Shown: piece by piece, positions 8,665 through 19,200 of the stretch
How positions within the stretch are numbered: position 1 is the first letter of the stretch
Layout: the number at the start of each line of letters is the position of its first letter
The notes under the pieces: generated by a model
Databases searched by the model: none
Told to the model about the DNA's origin: nothing
What the model saw: only the letters and a program-made list of their open reading frames with translations
Position numbers and translations under genes: made by a program
Assembly: GCF_001956695.1 (NCBI RefSeq)
Contig: NZ_CP019070.1
Location: forward strand, 1,178,001-1,242,000
Origin: Poseidonibacter parvus
Lineage (GTDB): Bacteria > Campylobacterota > Campylobacteria > Campylobacterales > Arcobacteraceae
Direction of reading: 5' to 3'
Length of the DNA: 64,000 nt

Positions 8665-10923
8665 ATGAGCGAGAAAAAAGATTTTTTACGTCTTAAAGTT
8701 GAAGAAGATTTACAAGCTGGTAAATATAATAAAGTTATAACACGATTCCCTCCTGAACCAAATGGTTTTCCACATATAGGACATGCTAAATCAATTTGTA
8801 TAAACTTTGGTATTGCCGAAGATTATGAAGGTTTTTGTAATTTAAGAATGGATGATACAAATCCAACAAAAGAAGATACTAAATATGTTGAAGCTTTAAA
8901 AGATGCTGTGCAATGGCTTGGTTTTAACTGGGGAGATAAAGTACATTTTACTTCAGATTATTTTCCTAAATTATATGAATATGCAATACAACTTATAAAA
9001 ATGGGTAAAGCATATGTTGATAGTATAAATGAAGAAGAAATGAGAGAATTTCGTGGAACTGTAAAAGAAGCAGGAAAACGAAGTATTTATGCAAACAGAA
9101 GTATTGAAGAAAACCTAGAACTTTTTGAAAAGATGAAAAATGGTGAATTTAAAGATGGTGAGCATGTATTAAGAGCTAAAATAGATATGAGTGCTGCTAA
9201 TATGAAACTAAGAGATCCTCTTTTATACAGAATTAGACATGCGCATCACTTTAGAACAAATGATGATTGGTGTATTTATCCAATGTATGATTTTGCTCAT
9301 TGTTTATCTGATTATTTAGAAGGTGTTTCTCACTCAATTTGTACTTTAGAATTTGAAAATAATAGAGACATTTACAACTGGGTACTTGATACTTTAGGTT
9401 TAGAACTTCCACGACCTTACCAACATGAGTTTGCGAGGCTTGGAATTAATTATACAGTAATGAGTAAAAGAAAGCTTTTAGAGCTAGTTCAAGGTGGACA
9501 GGTTTCAGGTTGGGATGACCCAAGAATGCCTACAATTGCTGGGTATAAAAGAAGAGGGTACACAAAAGAATCTATTTTAAATTTCTGTGATCAAATTGGG
9601 ATTGCAAAAGCAAATTCAATGGTAGATGTTGCACAATTAGAATTTTGTATTAGAGATGATTTAAATAAAAAAGTTCCTAGAGTTATGTGTGTTCTTGATC
9701 CTTTAAAAGTAACAATTGAAAACTATGAAGGTAGTGAAGAAATTGATGCTTCTTATTATCCTCATGATGTACCAAAAGAGGGTTCTAGAAAAATACCTTT
9801 TTCAAAAGAGATATTTATAGAAAAAGATGATTTTTGTGAAAATCTACCAAAAGGATATTTCCGTCTTACACCTACACAACCTGTACGATTAAGACATGGG
9901 TTTATAATTACTTGTAAAGAAGTTATAAAAGATTCAAATGGAAATATTATAGAAATAAAAGCACAATATCATCCAAACTCAAAAAGTGGTGAAGATACAA
10001 GTGGTATAAAAGTAAAAAGTGCAATACAATGGGTAAGTTCTAAAGACGCAAAGCAAATTGAAGTAAGATTATATGACAGATTATTTAAAGATGAAGCACC
10101 TGAAGGTTTAGAAGACATTAATCCAAATTCATTAAAAGTTATCAAAGATGCTTTAATTGAACCTGCTGTTATAACACAAAAACCAGATACTAGATTTCAA
10201 TTTGAAAGACAAGGTTATTTCTATGCTGACCCAATTGATTATAGTGATGAAAAACCAGTATTTAATAAAATTGTAGGTTTAAAAGATTCATGGGCTAAAA
10301 AAAGTGTTAGTAAAGAAAATGCTAAACAAGAGCCAAAAAAAGAAGTAAGAAAAGAGCAAGTAGTTGGTTCTGAAACTCCAATGAATGATGAGCAAAAAGA
10401 GTTATTTGAAAAATATACAAATGAACTAAAACTAAATAGTGAAGTTGCAAATATTTTAGCAAGAGATGAAAAACTTTCTTCTTTTTATGAAGAAGTTTTA
10501 AAAGAGTTAAATAGTCCTATTAGTATTGCAAATATTGTAGTAACTGAAGTAGCAAGAGTGTTAAAAGAAAAACAAATAGATGAGCTTAAATTTAATTCAA
10601 AACAAATAGCACAGCTTGTAAAAATGCTTGATGATGAAACTATTTCAAATAAGATTGCAAAAGAAGTATTTGAAGAAATGTCTAAAATAGGTGAAAATCC
10701 AATAACAATAGTTGAGCAAAAAGGTCTTGTTCAAATAAGTGACCCTGCTATAATTTTACCTATTATTGAAGAGATTATTGCAAAGAACCCTGATAATTTA
10801 GAAAAATATAAAGCAGGAAACAAAAAACTTCTAGGTTTTTTTGTAGGGCAAGTATTAAAAAATACAGGTGGAAAAGCTAATCCTAAAGTTGTTAATGAAC
10901 TTGTAGGTTTAAAACTACAATAA
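8665..10923 (+). CDS. glnS: Glutamine--tRNA ligase fused to a YqeY domain
   Basis: GlnRS charges tRNA-Gln with glutamine. The first ~550 residues are a class I GlnRS: the HIGH-type motif PPEPNGFPHIGHAKS, the central YDFAHCLSDYLEGV and the KMSKS-type motif VMSKRKL, followed by the anticodon-binding barrel. Residues from about 590 to 750 form a helical YqeY/GatB-tail domain (LNSPISIANIVVTEVARVL, then GFFVGQVLKNTGGKANP). That domain binds the tRNA elbow in GatB and in Deinococcus GlnRS. The 752-residue length fits the known fusion family. Many relatives in this phylum make Gln-tRNA by transamidation, so a direct GlnRS is notable. A terminator follows. Confidence 0.95.
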   Translation: MSEKKDFLRLKVEEDLQAGKYNKVITRFPPEPNGFPHIGHAKSICINFGIAEDYEGFCNLRMDDTNPTKEDTKYVEALKDAVQWLGFNWGDKVHFTSDYFPKLYEYAIQLIKMGKAYVDSINEEEMREFRGTVKEAGKRSIYANRSIEENLELFEKMKNGEFKDGEHVLRAKIDMSAANMKLRDPLLYRIRHAHHFRTNDDWCIYPMYDFAHCLSDYLEGVSHSICTLEFENNRDIYNWVLDTLGLELPRPYQHEFARLGINYTVMSKRKLLELVQGGQVSGWDDPRMPTIAGYKRRGYTKESILNFCDQIGIAKANSMVDVAQLEFCIRDDLNKKVPRVMCVLDPLKVTIENYEGSEEIDASYYPHDVPKEGSRKIPFSKEIFIEKDDFCENLPKGYFRLTPTQPVRLRHGFIITCKEVIKDSNGNIIEIKAQYHPNSKSGEDTSGIKVKSAIQWVSSKDAKQIEVRLYDRLFKDEAPEGLEDINPNSLKVIKDALIEPAVITQKPDTRFQFERQGYFYADPIDYSDEKPVFNKIVGLKDSWAKKSVSKENAKQEPKKEVRKEQVVGSETPMNDEQKELFEKYTNELKLNSEVANILARDEKLSSFYEEVLKELNSPISIANIVVTEVARVLKEKQIDELKFNSKQIAQLVKMLDDETISNKIAKEVFEEMSKIGENPITIVEQKGLVQISDPAIILPIIEEIIAKNPDNLEKYKAGNKKLLGFFVGQVLKNTGGKANPKVVNELVGLKLQ

Positions 10924-10952
10924 AAAAGAAGAGCTCTTGGCTTTTCTTTTTT
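10922..10952 (+). terminator. Rho-independent terminator after glnS
   Basis: A 13-base stem (10922-10934 with 10940-10952, one G-U pair) with a five-base loop ends in a run of six T residues. It begins on the second base of the glnS stop codon. It is a strong intrinsic terminator in the + direction. Confidence 0.8.
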
Positions 10953-11100
10953 CCTTTGATAAATAATAAATAATATTTACTGAATTCAAAGAAGATACCA
11001 TTTTTACAATCTTTTAAATAAAATATTAAAAATCAATATTTATTAATAATTAAATTATAAGATGATAGACTTAGATAAAAATTAATATTTTATTTAAAAT

Positions 11101-12903
11101 GTGAGTAAAAAACAAATGAAAGAAAACCAATTTACTATACTATTTGTGGATGATGAATCTGATATTCGAGAAGAAATGGAAATGTACCTTCGTAATATAT
11201 CAAAAGAGTTTTATCTTGCAGAAAATGGTGTTGAAGGTTTAAAATTATTTAAAGAAAAAAAGCCTGATCTTATTCTTAGCGATATTGTTATGCCTAAAAT
11301 GAATGGTCTTGAAATGTCTGAGGAGATTAGAAATATTTGTTCTGATGTTCCTATAATTCTTCTTACAGGAAATAGTGATGCCGAATTTTTTAAAAAAGCT
11401 ATTGATCTTTCTATTGATAAATATATAAATAAACCAATTAATTTAAAACTATTAAATAAAACTATTAATCAAATTACTAAAAACTTAAATACAAAACTAG
11501 AAATAAAAAAACAAGCTACTCTTTTAGAACAATATAAAGAAACAGTAGATATGAGCTCAATTGTTTCAAAAACAGATATAGAAGGAAACATTACTTATGT
11601 TAATGAGCAATTTTGTTTAATATCTGGCTATAAAGATTTTGAAATTTTAGGGAAAAAACACAATCTTATAAAACACCCTGATATGGATGCTAAAATATAT
11701 ACTAATTTATGGAAAACTATTAAAAGAGATAAAAAACCTTGGAGTGGAGAACTAAAAAATAAGAAGAAAGATGGTACTCACTATTGGGTAGATACAACAA
11801 TAAATCCTATTTTAGATCATGACAATAATATTATTGAGTTTATTGCTTTAAGAAGAGATATTACTCATGAAGTTCAAATGCGTGATTATTTTAAAAATGA
11901 ATTAAATATTACTAATAAACAATTTAGTTCAGCATTAAATATTTCAAAAGAGTATGAAAAAGCTATTAATGAAAGTACAGTAGTATCAAGAACTGATGCA
12001 AGTGGTAAAATAATATATGTTAATGACCAATATATAGATATTTCTGGGTTTTCGAAAGAAGAGTTAATAGGTAAAACAAATAGAATAGTAAGACATCCTG
12101 ATAATCCAAATAAGATATTTGAAGACTTATGGAATGTAATCACTTCTGGACAAATATGGCACGGCGTTTTAAAAAACCAATCAAAAAATAAAAAACCATA
12201 TTGGATAAATACTACTATTGTTCCTATTACAAATGAGAATAAAAAAATTATTGAGTATATGGCAATAAGTAATAATGTTACAGAAATTTTTTATCTTCAT
12301 TCTGAAATTGAAAATACCCAAAAAGATGTTATTTATAAAATGGGACAAATAGGAGAAACAAGAAGTCAAGAAACAGGAAACCATGTAAAAAGAGTTGCTA
12401 ATTATTCTAAAATATTAGCTAAATTATATGGTTTAGATGATAAAAAAGTAAATCTTCTTTATTCTGCAAGTCCTATGCATGATATTGGAAAAGTTGGTAT
12501 TCCTGATAGCATACTTAATAAACCTGGGAAATTAAATGATGAGGAATGGGAAATAATGAAAACCCATACCCAAATAGGGAAAGAAGTACTTTCTGGATCT
12601 TTAAGAGAAGTTTTAAATGCGGCAAGAGTAGTTGCATATGAACATCATGAAAAATGGGATGGAAGTGGATATCCTAGAGGTTTAGAAGGTGAATCTATTC
12701 ATATCTTTGGTCGTATTACTGCACTTGCTGATGTATTTGATGCACTAGGAAGTAATAGGTGCTATAAAAAAACATGGAGTGATGAAAAGATTTTTAAACT
12801 ATTTAAGGAAGAAAGAGGAAAACATTTTGAACCAAGACTAGTAGATTTATTTTTTGAAAATTTAGATATGTTTTTAAATATCCGAAATAAATTTAAGGAT
12901 TAA
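11101..12903 (+). CDS. Response regulator REC-PAS-PAS-HD-GYP, c-di-GMP phosphodiesterase
   Basis: This 600-residue cytoplasmic regulator has an intact receiver (VDDE pocket, phosphoacceptor Asp in LILSDIVMP, switch Thr, Lys in INKPI), two Aer-like PAS domains (about 140-260 and 275-395) and an HD-GYP domain (about 405-590). The HD-GYP motifs are complete: MHDIGK near residue 460 and HHEKWDGSGYPRGL near 515. HD-GYP enzymes hydrolyse cyclic di-GMP. The start is GTG at 11101, or ATG at 11116; neither has a clear ribosome site. It heads an operon with two PhnD-like binding proteins and a histidine kinase, the likely phosphodonor. Confidence 0.9.
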   Translation: MSKKQMKENQFTILFVDDESDIREEMEMYLRNISKEFYLAENGVEGLKLFKEKKPDLILSDIVMPKMNGLEMSEEIRNICSDVPIILLTGNSDAEFFKKAIDLSIDKYINKPINLKLLNKTINQITKNLNTKLEIKKQATLLEQYKETVDMSSIVSKTDIEGNITYVNEQFCLISGYKDFEILGKKHNLIKHPDMDAKIYTNLWKTIKRDKKPWSGELKNKKKDGTHYWVDTTINPILDHDNNIIEFIALRRDITHEVQMRDYFKNELNITNKQFSSALNISKEYEKAINESTVVSRTDASGKIIYVNDQYIDISGFSKEELIGKTNRIVRHPDNPNKIFEDLWNVITSGQIWHGVLKNQSKNKKPYWINTTIVPITNENKKIIEYMAISNNVTEIFYLHSEIENTQKDVIYKMGQIGETRSQETGNHVKRVANYSKILAKLYGLDDKKVNLLYSASPMHDIGKVGIPDSILNKPGKLNDEEWEIMKTHTQIGKEVLSGSLREVLNAARVVAYEHHEKWDGSGYPRGLEGESIHIFGRITALADVFDALGSNRCYKKTWSDEKIFKLFKEERGKHFEPRLVDLFFENLDMFLNIRNKFKD

Positions 12904-12906
12904 ATT

Positions 12907-13767
12907 ATGAAAATAATTAAATTAATAGTTTCCTTAGTGCTTTTTTATAATGTTAGTTTTGCGAAAGAATTTTTAAATGTTGGTTATGATTTAAGTAACA
13001 CTACTATGCTTTCAAAAAAAGATATGAAAGTTGCAACGGATATATTATTGAAAAAGTTATTGGAGAACTTAGATATTCAATCAAGTTTTATATATTATTA
13101 TAATCCTTTAGAAATACAAAAAGATATTGACACAAGTAAACTTGATTATATTACAGTAACTCCTTTAAGGGTTGTAAAGTATTTAGATTTAGATAGTTTA
13201 GAAAAAGCTTTTGGTCAGGGTTCAAACAATATGAAAGAATATAATTTGATTCTAATATCAAGAAGTGAACTTAATATTGATAATGATAAAGAATTAGCGG
13301 ACAAAAAAATCCTAATGAATACAAAAAATGAACTTCATACTTTATATATAGATTATATTTTTCTAAAAAATATAGGAAATCAAAAAGCAAAACTACATTA
13401 TTCTAGATCCTATCAAAGATCAATTTTAGATTTGTTTTTCAAAAAAGCTGATGTAGCTATTGTTACTCAAAAAAGTTATGATATAGCAATTGAATTAAAC
13501 CCTCAAATTGCAAAAAAAGTTTCAATTTTTAAGAAAACTAATATTTCAGACGCACAATTAGGTTTTTTTAGAAAAGGTTTAGATGAAAAAATTAAAAAAA
13601 GTATGAGAAATGCTACTGATAATATTAATTCAACAGTTAAAGGGAAACAACTTTTATCTTTATATAAAACAGAAAAAATTGTTGAAACAGATTTGAACTT
13701 ATTAAAACCAATTAGAGAATTAGTAAACAAATTTAATAAACTAAAAAAGGTTAAAGGTATAAAGTGA
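12907..13767 (+). CDS. PhnD-like periplasmic binding protein (first copy)
   Basis: The 286-residue protein has a signal peptide (MKIIKLIVSLVLFYNVSFA) and a PhnD/phosphonate-binding-like fold: LNVGYDLS at the mature start, the hinge region LDYITVTPLRVVKYL, and VAIVTQKSYDIAIELNP. It lies three bases after the HD-GYP gene and overlaps the next gene (GTGA). There is no phn or transporter gene nearby, so it probably feeds the kinase of this operon. The ligand is unknown; family members bind oxyanions, phosphonates and other small molecules. Confidence 0.8.
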   Translation: MKIIKLIVSLVLFYNVSFAKEFLNVGYDLSNTTMLSKKDMKVATDILLKKLLENLDIQSSFIYYYNPLEIQKDIDTSKLDYITVTPLRVVKYLDLDSLEKAFGQGSNNMKEYNLILISRSELNIDNDKELADKKILMNTKNELHTLYIDYIFLKNIGNQKAKLHYSRSYQRSILDLFFKKADVAIVTQKSYDIAIELNPQIAKKVSIFKKTNISDAQLGFFRKGLDEKIKKSMRNATDNINSTVKGKQLLSLYKTEKIVETDLNLLKPIRELVNKFNKLKKVKGIK

Positions 13768-14660
13768 GAAATCATATTTTTAGTATATTTAGAATAATGC
13801 TAATTATTCTTTTGCCATTACAATTATTAGCCGATGATTCCTCGAAGTTAAGTGGAAAAATGGGATATTTAATCGATGGATTAAGTAGTGTAAAATATAA
13901 AGATGCAAGAATTGCATTTGATTTATGGAAAATTGAAGTAACTAAAAATAATGATATTGATGTATCAATAAAATATCTTGATACAGAAAAAGAAATAATT
14001 AAAGGATATAAAAATTCTGAATTTGAATATATTTCAATAAATCCTTTTTTCTATTTAAAAAATAGTAAGCTTATTGATAGTCTTACTCAAACTTGTTCTA
14101 TAACATTAGAAGGGGATAAAGAGTTTGAACAATATGTTTTACTTGTTAAAGATAAAAATATAAAAACATTAAAAGATTTAAGAGGGAAAAAAATTGGAAT
14201 TGAGAATGATGATTATCTAGCAAAAATCTTTTTAGAATATGAAAGTTTAAAAAAATTATCTAAAAATTTAAAAAAATCTCGTTATGAGATTGTAAAAACG
14301 AAAAAAAAATCAACTGCCATTTTAAACACATATTTTGGGAAAATAGATGCCTGTGTAGTTCCAATAAGTACATATAATTTGGTTCAAGAACTTAATCCTT
14401 CTGTTAGTAAAAAATTAAGAGTATTAAGTGTTTCCCAAGAGATATTTATGCCGCTTATAACTTTTTTTCATAAAGATGCAAATAAGCAATTTGTAGACAT
14501 TTTAATAAATGAAATAAATATTCTTCCTACTACTTCTCAAGGACAAAATATTTTAAATCTTTTTAAAATAAAAGGTGTAAAAAAAATAGAGTGTAAAAAA
14601 TTAGAACCTCTTAAAACGTTTTATAAAAAATACGAATTATTAAAAAGTAGTAAAAAATGA
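13764..14660 (+). CDS. PhnD-like periplasmic binding protein (second copy), GTG start
   Basis: This 298-residue protein has an N-terminal signal (FRIMLIILLPLQLLA) and a PhnD-like domain with EYISINPFFYL, VLLVKDKNIKTLKDLRGKKIG and DACVVPISTYNLVQELNPS. The motif TLKDLRGKKIG is typical of type II binding proteins. The GTG start overlaps the previous stop, and its own stop overlaps the kinase start (ATGA), so the three genes are translationally coupled. It is a diverged relative of the preceding protein. Two binding proteins for one kinase could mean two ligands or a heterodimer. Confidence 0.8.
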   Translation: MRNHIFSIFRIMLIILLPLQLLADDSSKLSGKMGYLIDGLSSVKYKDARIAFDLWKIEVTKNNDIDVSIKYLDTEKEIIKGYKNSEFEYISINPFFYLKNSKLIDSLTQTCSITLEGDKEFEQYVLLVKDKNIKTLKDLRGKKIGIENDDYLAKIFLEYESLKKLSKNLKKSRYEIVKTKKKSTAILNTYFGKIDACVVPISTYNLVQELNPSVSKKLRVLSVSQEIFMPLITFFHKDANKQFVDILINEINILPTTSQGQNILNLFKIKGVKKIECKKLEPLKTFYKKYELLKSSKK

Positions 14661-16243
14661 GAAGAATTAAACTATTTTCTAGTTTCTTTCAAAAAATATT
14701 CGTTCTTCTCTCTAGTACAATTTTAATACTTGTATTATTTTCAGAATACTTAATTTTAAAGTCTCAAGAACAATCATTAGTTAATGTAATGTATTCAAAA
14801 GCAATTACTATTGCAAAAGCAATTACTCTTGTAACTTCTGATGCAATGGTTACAAATGATAATAGTTTTATTGTTGAGCACTTACAAAAAGTAATTGAAG
14901 ATAATGATGTAATAAAATATGCAATAGTTACAAAAGCTCAATATGAAGATGAGATTATACTTTTAACACAGGAAAATTGGTCTTTATTATCAAGTCTTCC
15001 TTTAAATATTAAAAACACACATAGTGAAACAATTAATTCTGAAAAGATTAAATCTAGAATAGTAGATGAAAAAGTTTTTCATGTTTCTTTTCCTGTAGTT
15101 TTTACAGGAATTAAATGGGGATGGATAGATATTGGTTATTCACTTGATGAGTATAATAATGATTTAGATTTTTTATATAAATCAATGCTTATTATTTTAA
15201 TTGTAGTTTTAGGAATATCTTTTTTATATTCATTTTTTATTTCAAAATGGATAGTAAACCCTATTTTATTAATTAATAAAGCTGCTCATAACGTTTCAAT
15301 TGGAAAACTTGATACAAAGGTTGAGATTAACTCACAAGATGAATTAGGACAATTGTCAAACAGTTTTAATCATATGACTAATACTTTAAAACTTTCAGAT
15401 GAAAGACTTAGAAAATCAAATGAAGAATTAGAAATTAGAGTACAAGAAAGAACACATGAATTAAATCAACTTAATCTTGATTTAGATAAAAAAATTCAAG
15501 AAGAAGTATCAAAACAATCACAACAAGAAAAAATGCTTATTCAGCAATCACGTTTTGCTGCAATGGGAGAAATGATTGGAAATATTGCTCATCAATGGAG
15601 ACAGCCTTTAAATGCAATGGGTCTTGTAATTCAAAATTTAGAACTTGCTTATGAAATGGAGATGATTGATGAAAAATATATTAATAGAGTTATTACTAAA
15701 TCAAATAGATTATTAGGTTCTATGTCTCAGACAATTGATGATTTTAGAAACTTTTTTAAACCAAATAAAAAAGTTGAAGTATTTTCAATAAAATCTTCTA
15801 TTGATATTTCAATAGATATTATTAAAAATACTTTAGAAAATAATATGATAAATATTATAGAAAATATAGATGAAAAGCTTACTATTAAAGGTTTTCCAAG
15901 TGAGTTTTCACAAGTTATTTTAAATCTTCTTGGAAATGCAAAAGATGCTTTAGTTGAAAATAATGATAGTAATAATAGAGAAATAATCATAAATGTTTCA
16001 AAAGAAGGTAAAGATGTATTAGTGAAAATATCAGATAATGCAGGAGGAATACCTTTAAATATAATAGATGATATTTTTGATCCATATTTTACAACAAAAG
16101 AAGAAGGGAAGGGTACTGGAATAGGTCTTTATATGTCTAAGATGATTATTGAAAACAATATGGATGGTTCTCTTCTTGCTAAAAATGAAAATAATGGTGC
16201 AAGTTTTCTAATAAAAATGAAAATAAATGAAGAGATACTTTAA
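14657..16243 (+). CDS. Membrane sensor histidine kinase coupled to PhnD-like proteins
   Basis: The 528-residue kinase has TM1 (about 12-34), a periplasmic region of about 140 residues, TM2 (about 176-196), HAMP (about 197-248), a coiled coil and HisKA with His312 (GNIAHQWRQP). The ATPase domain is intact (LLGNAKDAL, DNAGGIP, GTGIGL). It ends the HD-GYP/PhnD/PhnD operon. The periplasmic part starts like that of the other PhnD-linked kinase in this window (small helical region with KAI.. motifs), consistent with docking of a binding protein. It probably phosphorylates the receiver of the HD-GYP protein; this is inferred from operon order. Confidence 0.88.
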   Translation: MRRIKLFSSFFQKIFVLLSSTILILVLFSEYLILKSQEQSLVNVMYSKAITIAKAITLVTSDAMVTNDNSFIVEHLQKVIEDNDVIKYAIVTKAQYEDEIILLTQENWSLLSSLPLNIKNTHSETINSEKIKSRIVDEKVFHVSFPVVFTGIKWGWIDIGYSLDEYNNDLDFLYKSMLIILIVVLGISFLYSFFISKWIVNPILLINKAAHNVSIGKLDTKVEINSQDELGQLSNSFNHMTNTLKLSDERLRKSNEELEIRVQERTHELNQLNLDLDKKIQEEVSKQSQQEKMLIQQSRFAAMGEMIGNIAHQWRQPLNAMGLVIQNLELAYEMEMIDEKYINRVITKSNRLLGSMSQTIDDFRNFFKPNKKVEVFSIKSSIDISIDIIKNTLENNMINIIENIDEKLTIKGFPSEFSQVILNLLGNAKDALVENNDSNNREIIINVSKEGKDVLVKISDNAGGIPLNIIDDIFDPYFTTKEEGKGTGIGLYMSKMIIENNMDGSLLAKNENNGASFLIKMKINEEIL

Positions 16244-19200
16244 AGTTTAAACTTTAAAGCATCCTCTAAAATCATAGGTTTAGAAATAAGATAACCTTGG
16301 ATTACAGGACATTTTCTTTCAATTAAAAAATCTTTTGTTTCTTCTGTTTCAATACCTTCTGCTACAACAGTTTTTTTCATAGTTTTTGCCATAAGAATAA
16401 TTGTTGATACCAATTCTTCATCATCTTTATTTCCTGGAATATTATTAAAGAAACTTTTATCAATTTTTAGTTCATCAATTTTAAGAGTTTTAATTGAGTT
16501 AAGAGATGAATATCCTGTTCCAAAATCATCAAGAGAGATTTTAAAACCAAGCTCTTTTATTTTTTCAATTATCACTTTTGTTTGATTAATATTAATCATA
16601 GCGGCACTCTCTGTAATCTCTATTTTTAGAATATTAACTAAGTTTTTATCTTTTAATATAATTGCTTCTAAAAGATTAATAAGGTCGTGGTTTATTTGTA
16701 AACGTGAAACATTTACAGCTATTTTAAAATCTTCTTTAAATACTTCTTTTATTTTGTAATAATCTTCTACTGCTTGTTTAATTACCCAAGTTCCAATAGG
16801 TATAATTAATTTTGATTCTTCAGCATAAGGAATAAATTCATCAGGAAAAACTTCTCCATTTATTGGATGTTTCCATCTAACTAATACTTCAAAACCTACA
16901 AGTTTATTTTTTGTTAAGTCGCACTGTGGTTGATAAGTTAAATAAAATTCTTGATTTTGAATAGCTAAATTTAAATCATTATGCAATAAAGAAATCTTAT
17001 TTACTTTATCTGCCATATTTTGAGAAAAGAAATGATAATTGTTTTTCCCACTATTTTTAGATTTGTACATAGCAATATCTGCGTTTTTAATTAGTGTATC
17101 AATATCATCTTTTTGTGTGTCATTTGGATATATACTAATACCAATACTACAAGATATAAAATGATTGTTTTCATCAATTTTAAAAGGTATTTGTAATTTA
17201 GTAAGAATGTTTTTTGCTACCATTTCAGTATCTTCTTGGGTTTTTATTTCATTAAGTATTACAATAAACTCATCTCCACCTAAACGCGATACAATATCAC
17301 TTTCTCTTAAAACACTTTTTAATCGATTAGCTGTTTTCTTTAGTACTTCATCTCCAGTTTCATGTCCATATGTATCGTTAATTTGTTTGAATCTATCTAA
17401 ATCAATAAACAAAACTGCAAATTGATAATCATGTCTTTTTGATATTTTTATTAATTGAGACATACTTTCTTTAAGTAAAAGTCTATTTGGTAATTTTGTT
17501 AAGGTATCATAATGAGCTAAAGATTGTAACTCTTTTTGGTTTCTTTGAATTTTTGAATAATCTGAATAAATAGCTACATATTGTATGGCTTTATTATTTT
17601 CATCATAAATAGTTGAAATAGCAACCCATACTTTATAAATTGTTCCATCTTTCTTTTTATTGTAAATCTCACCTTTAAATGTGCCATTCTTTATCAGCTC
17701 TTCCCACATATTTTTATAATATTCTTTATCATGTTTATTTGACTTTAAAATTGCTGGAGTTTTACCTAATATATCAGATTTTGTATAACCTGTCGTTTTT
17801 GTAAAAGAATCATTAATTGAGATAATCTTAGCTTTAATATCTGTAATTAGGATGGATTCTATTGTTTGTTTAAATATTCTCGAAGTTTGTTCTAATTTTA
17901 ATTCACGTACCTTATGATCGGTTAAATCATGAATTATTGATTGTAAATAAACTTTATTTCCTATATTTATTAAAGAAGCATATATTTTTAAATATTGAGT
18001 TTTCCCATCTTTCAAAGTTCTAGATGCCTCATATGTATCAATTCCAAACTCTTCTAGATTTCTTAAGTGAGTGCTGAAATTGTGTTTATTATGAAGTATA
18101 CTAAAAATCTCAACAGAAGATAATTCTTCTATATTTGTATTCTTTAAATCAAGAAGTATAGATGCTTTTTCATTAACTGATTTGATTTTTCCAATACTAT
18201 GATCTATTAAAATAATTGCATCAGAAGCATAATAAAATAGTTGATTAAACATATTTTCTGATTCAACTCTTTCTGATATATCTTCAATCGTAATTAAATA
18301 AACATTACTTTTATTATCTATTTCTTCTGGAATTATTCTAAAAAAATAGTTTTTATTTTTGTAGCTAAGTTGCTTGGTTGTAATTTTATCTATTTGATTT
18401 AAATTATCTAAAGTATCACAAAAATTACTTGCTTCTTTATTCTTAAATATAGGAAAATCAGAAAATTTTCTTTTATATAATAAATCAGAAGAAATATTGA
18501 AAAATTCAAAAGCTTTTTTATTTCCAAATAATATATCTTGTTGTTCATTTATTCGTAATATTACTTCTGGCAAGTTATTACTTAGAACTTTAAAGTTTTC
18601 TAATCGTTGTTCTAGTTCTTTATTTAAGGCATGTTCAATTGTTATATCTGTAAATATACAAAATGCACCTAAAAGTTTATATTCAGCTGAAAAATAAGGT
18701 ATTGCTTCAATTTTGAGCCATATTGTTTGATTAGGTACTTTATGTTTAATAGAGAAGATAGAAGTATCTTGTATTTTTTTAGTTTTAATAGCTTTAGTAG
18801 AAGGGAAATCATCAATAGATATAGCTTGAGATTTTTCATCAAGAAAAAATGAATTTATATCATTTAAGTTTTTAGATATTAAAGCTTTCTTATCTCCAAG
18901 TATTTTAGAAGCAAGATGATTTAAATCTATAATATTATTTTGTTTATCAAAATAAATAATACCTTGTTGAGAGTTCTCGAAAAGTGCTTTAAATCTGTCT
19001 TTTTGTTCTTTTTCATCTTGTATATCTCGAATAGATAAAAGAAAAGTATCATTATTTTGTTCTGACCAATTATGATAGCTTAAACTACAGTATCTAAATC
19101 CATTTTTTGTTTTAAGTAATATTTCTAAAGATGTATTTTCTTTCTCTTTATTTCTTACCCAATCTAGAAATTTTGTAATATGTTCAGTGTATATATATGA

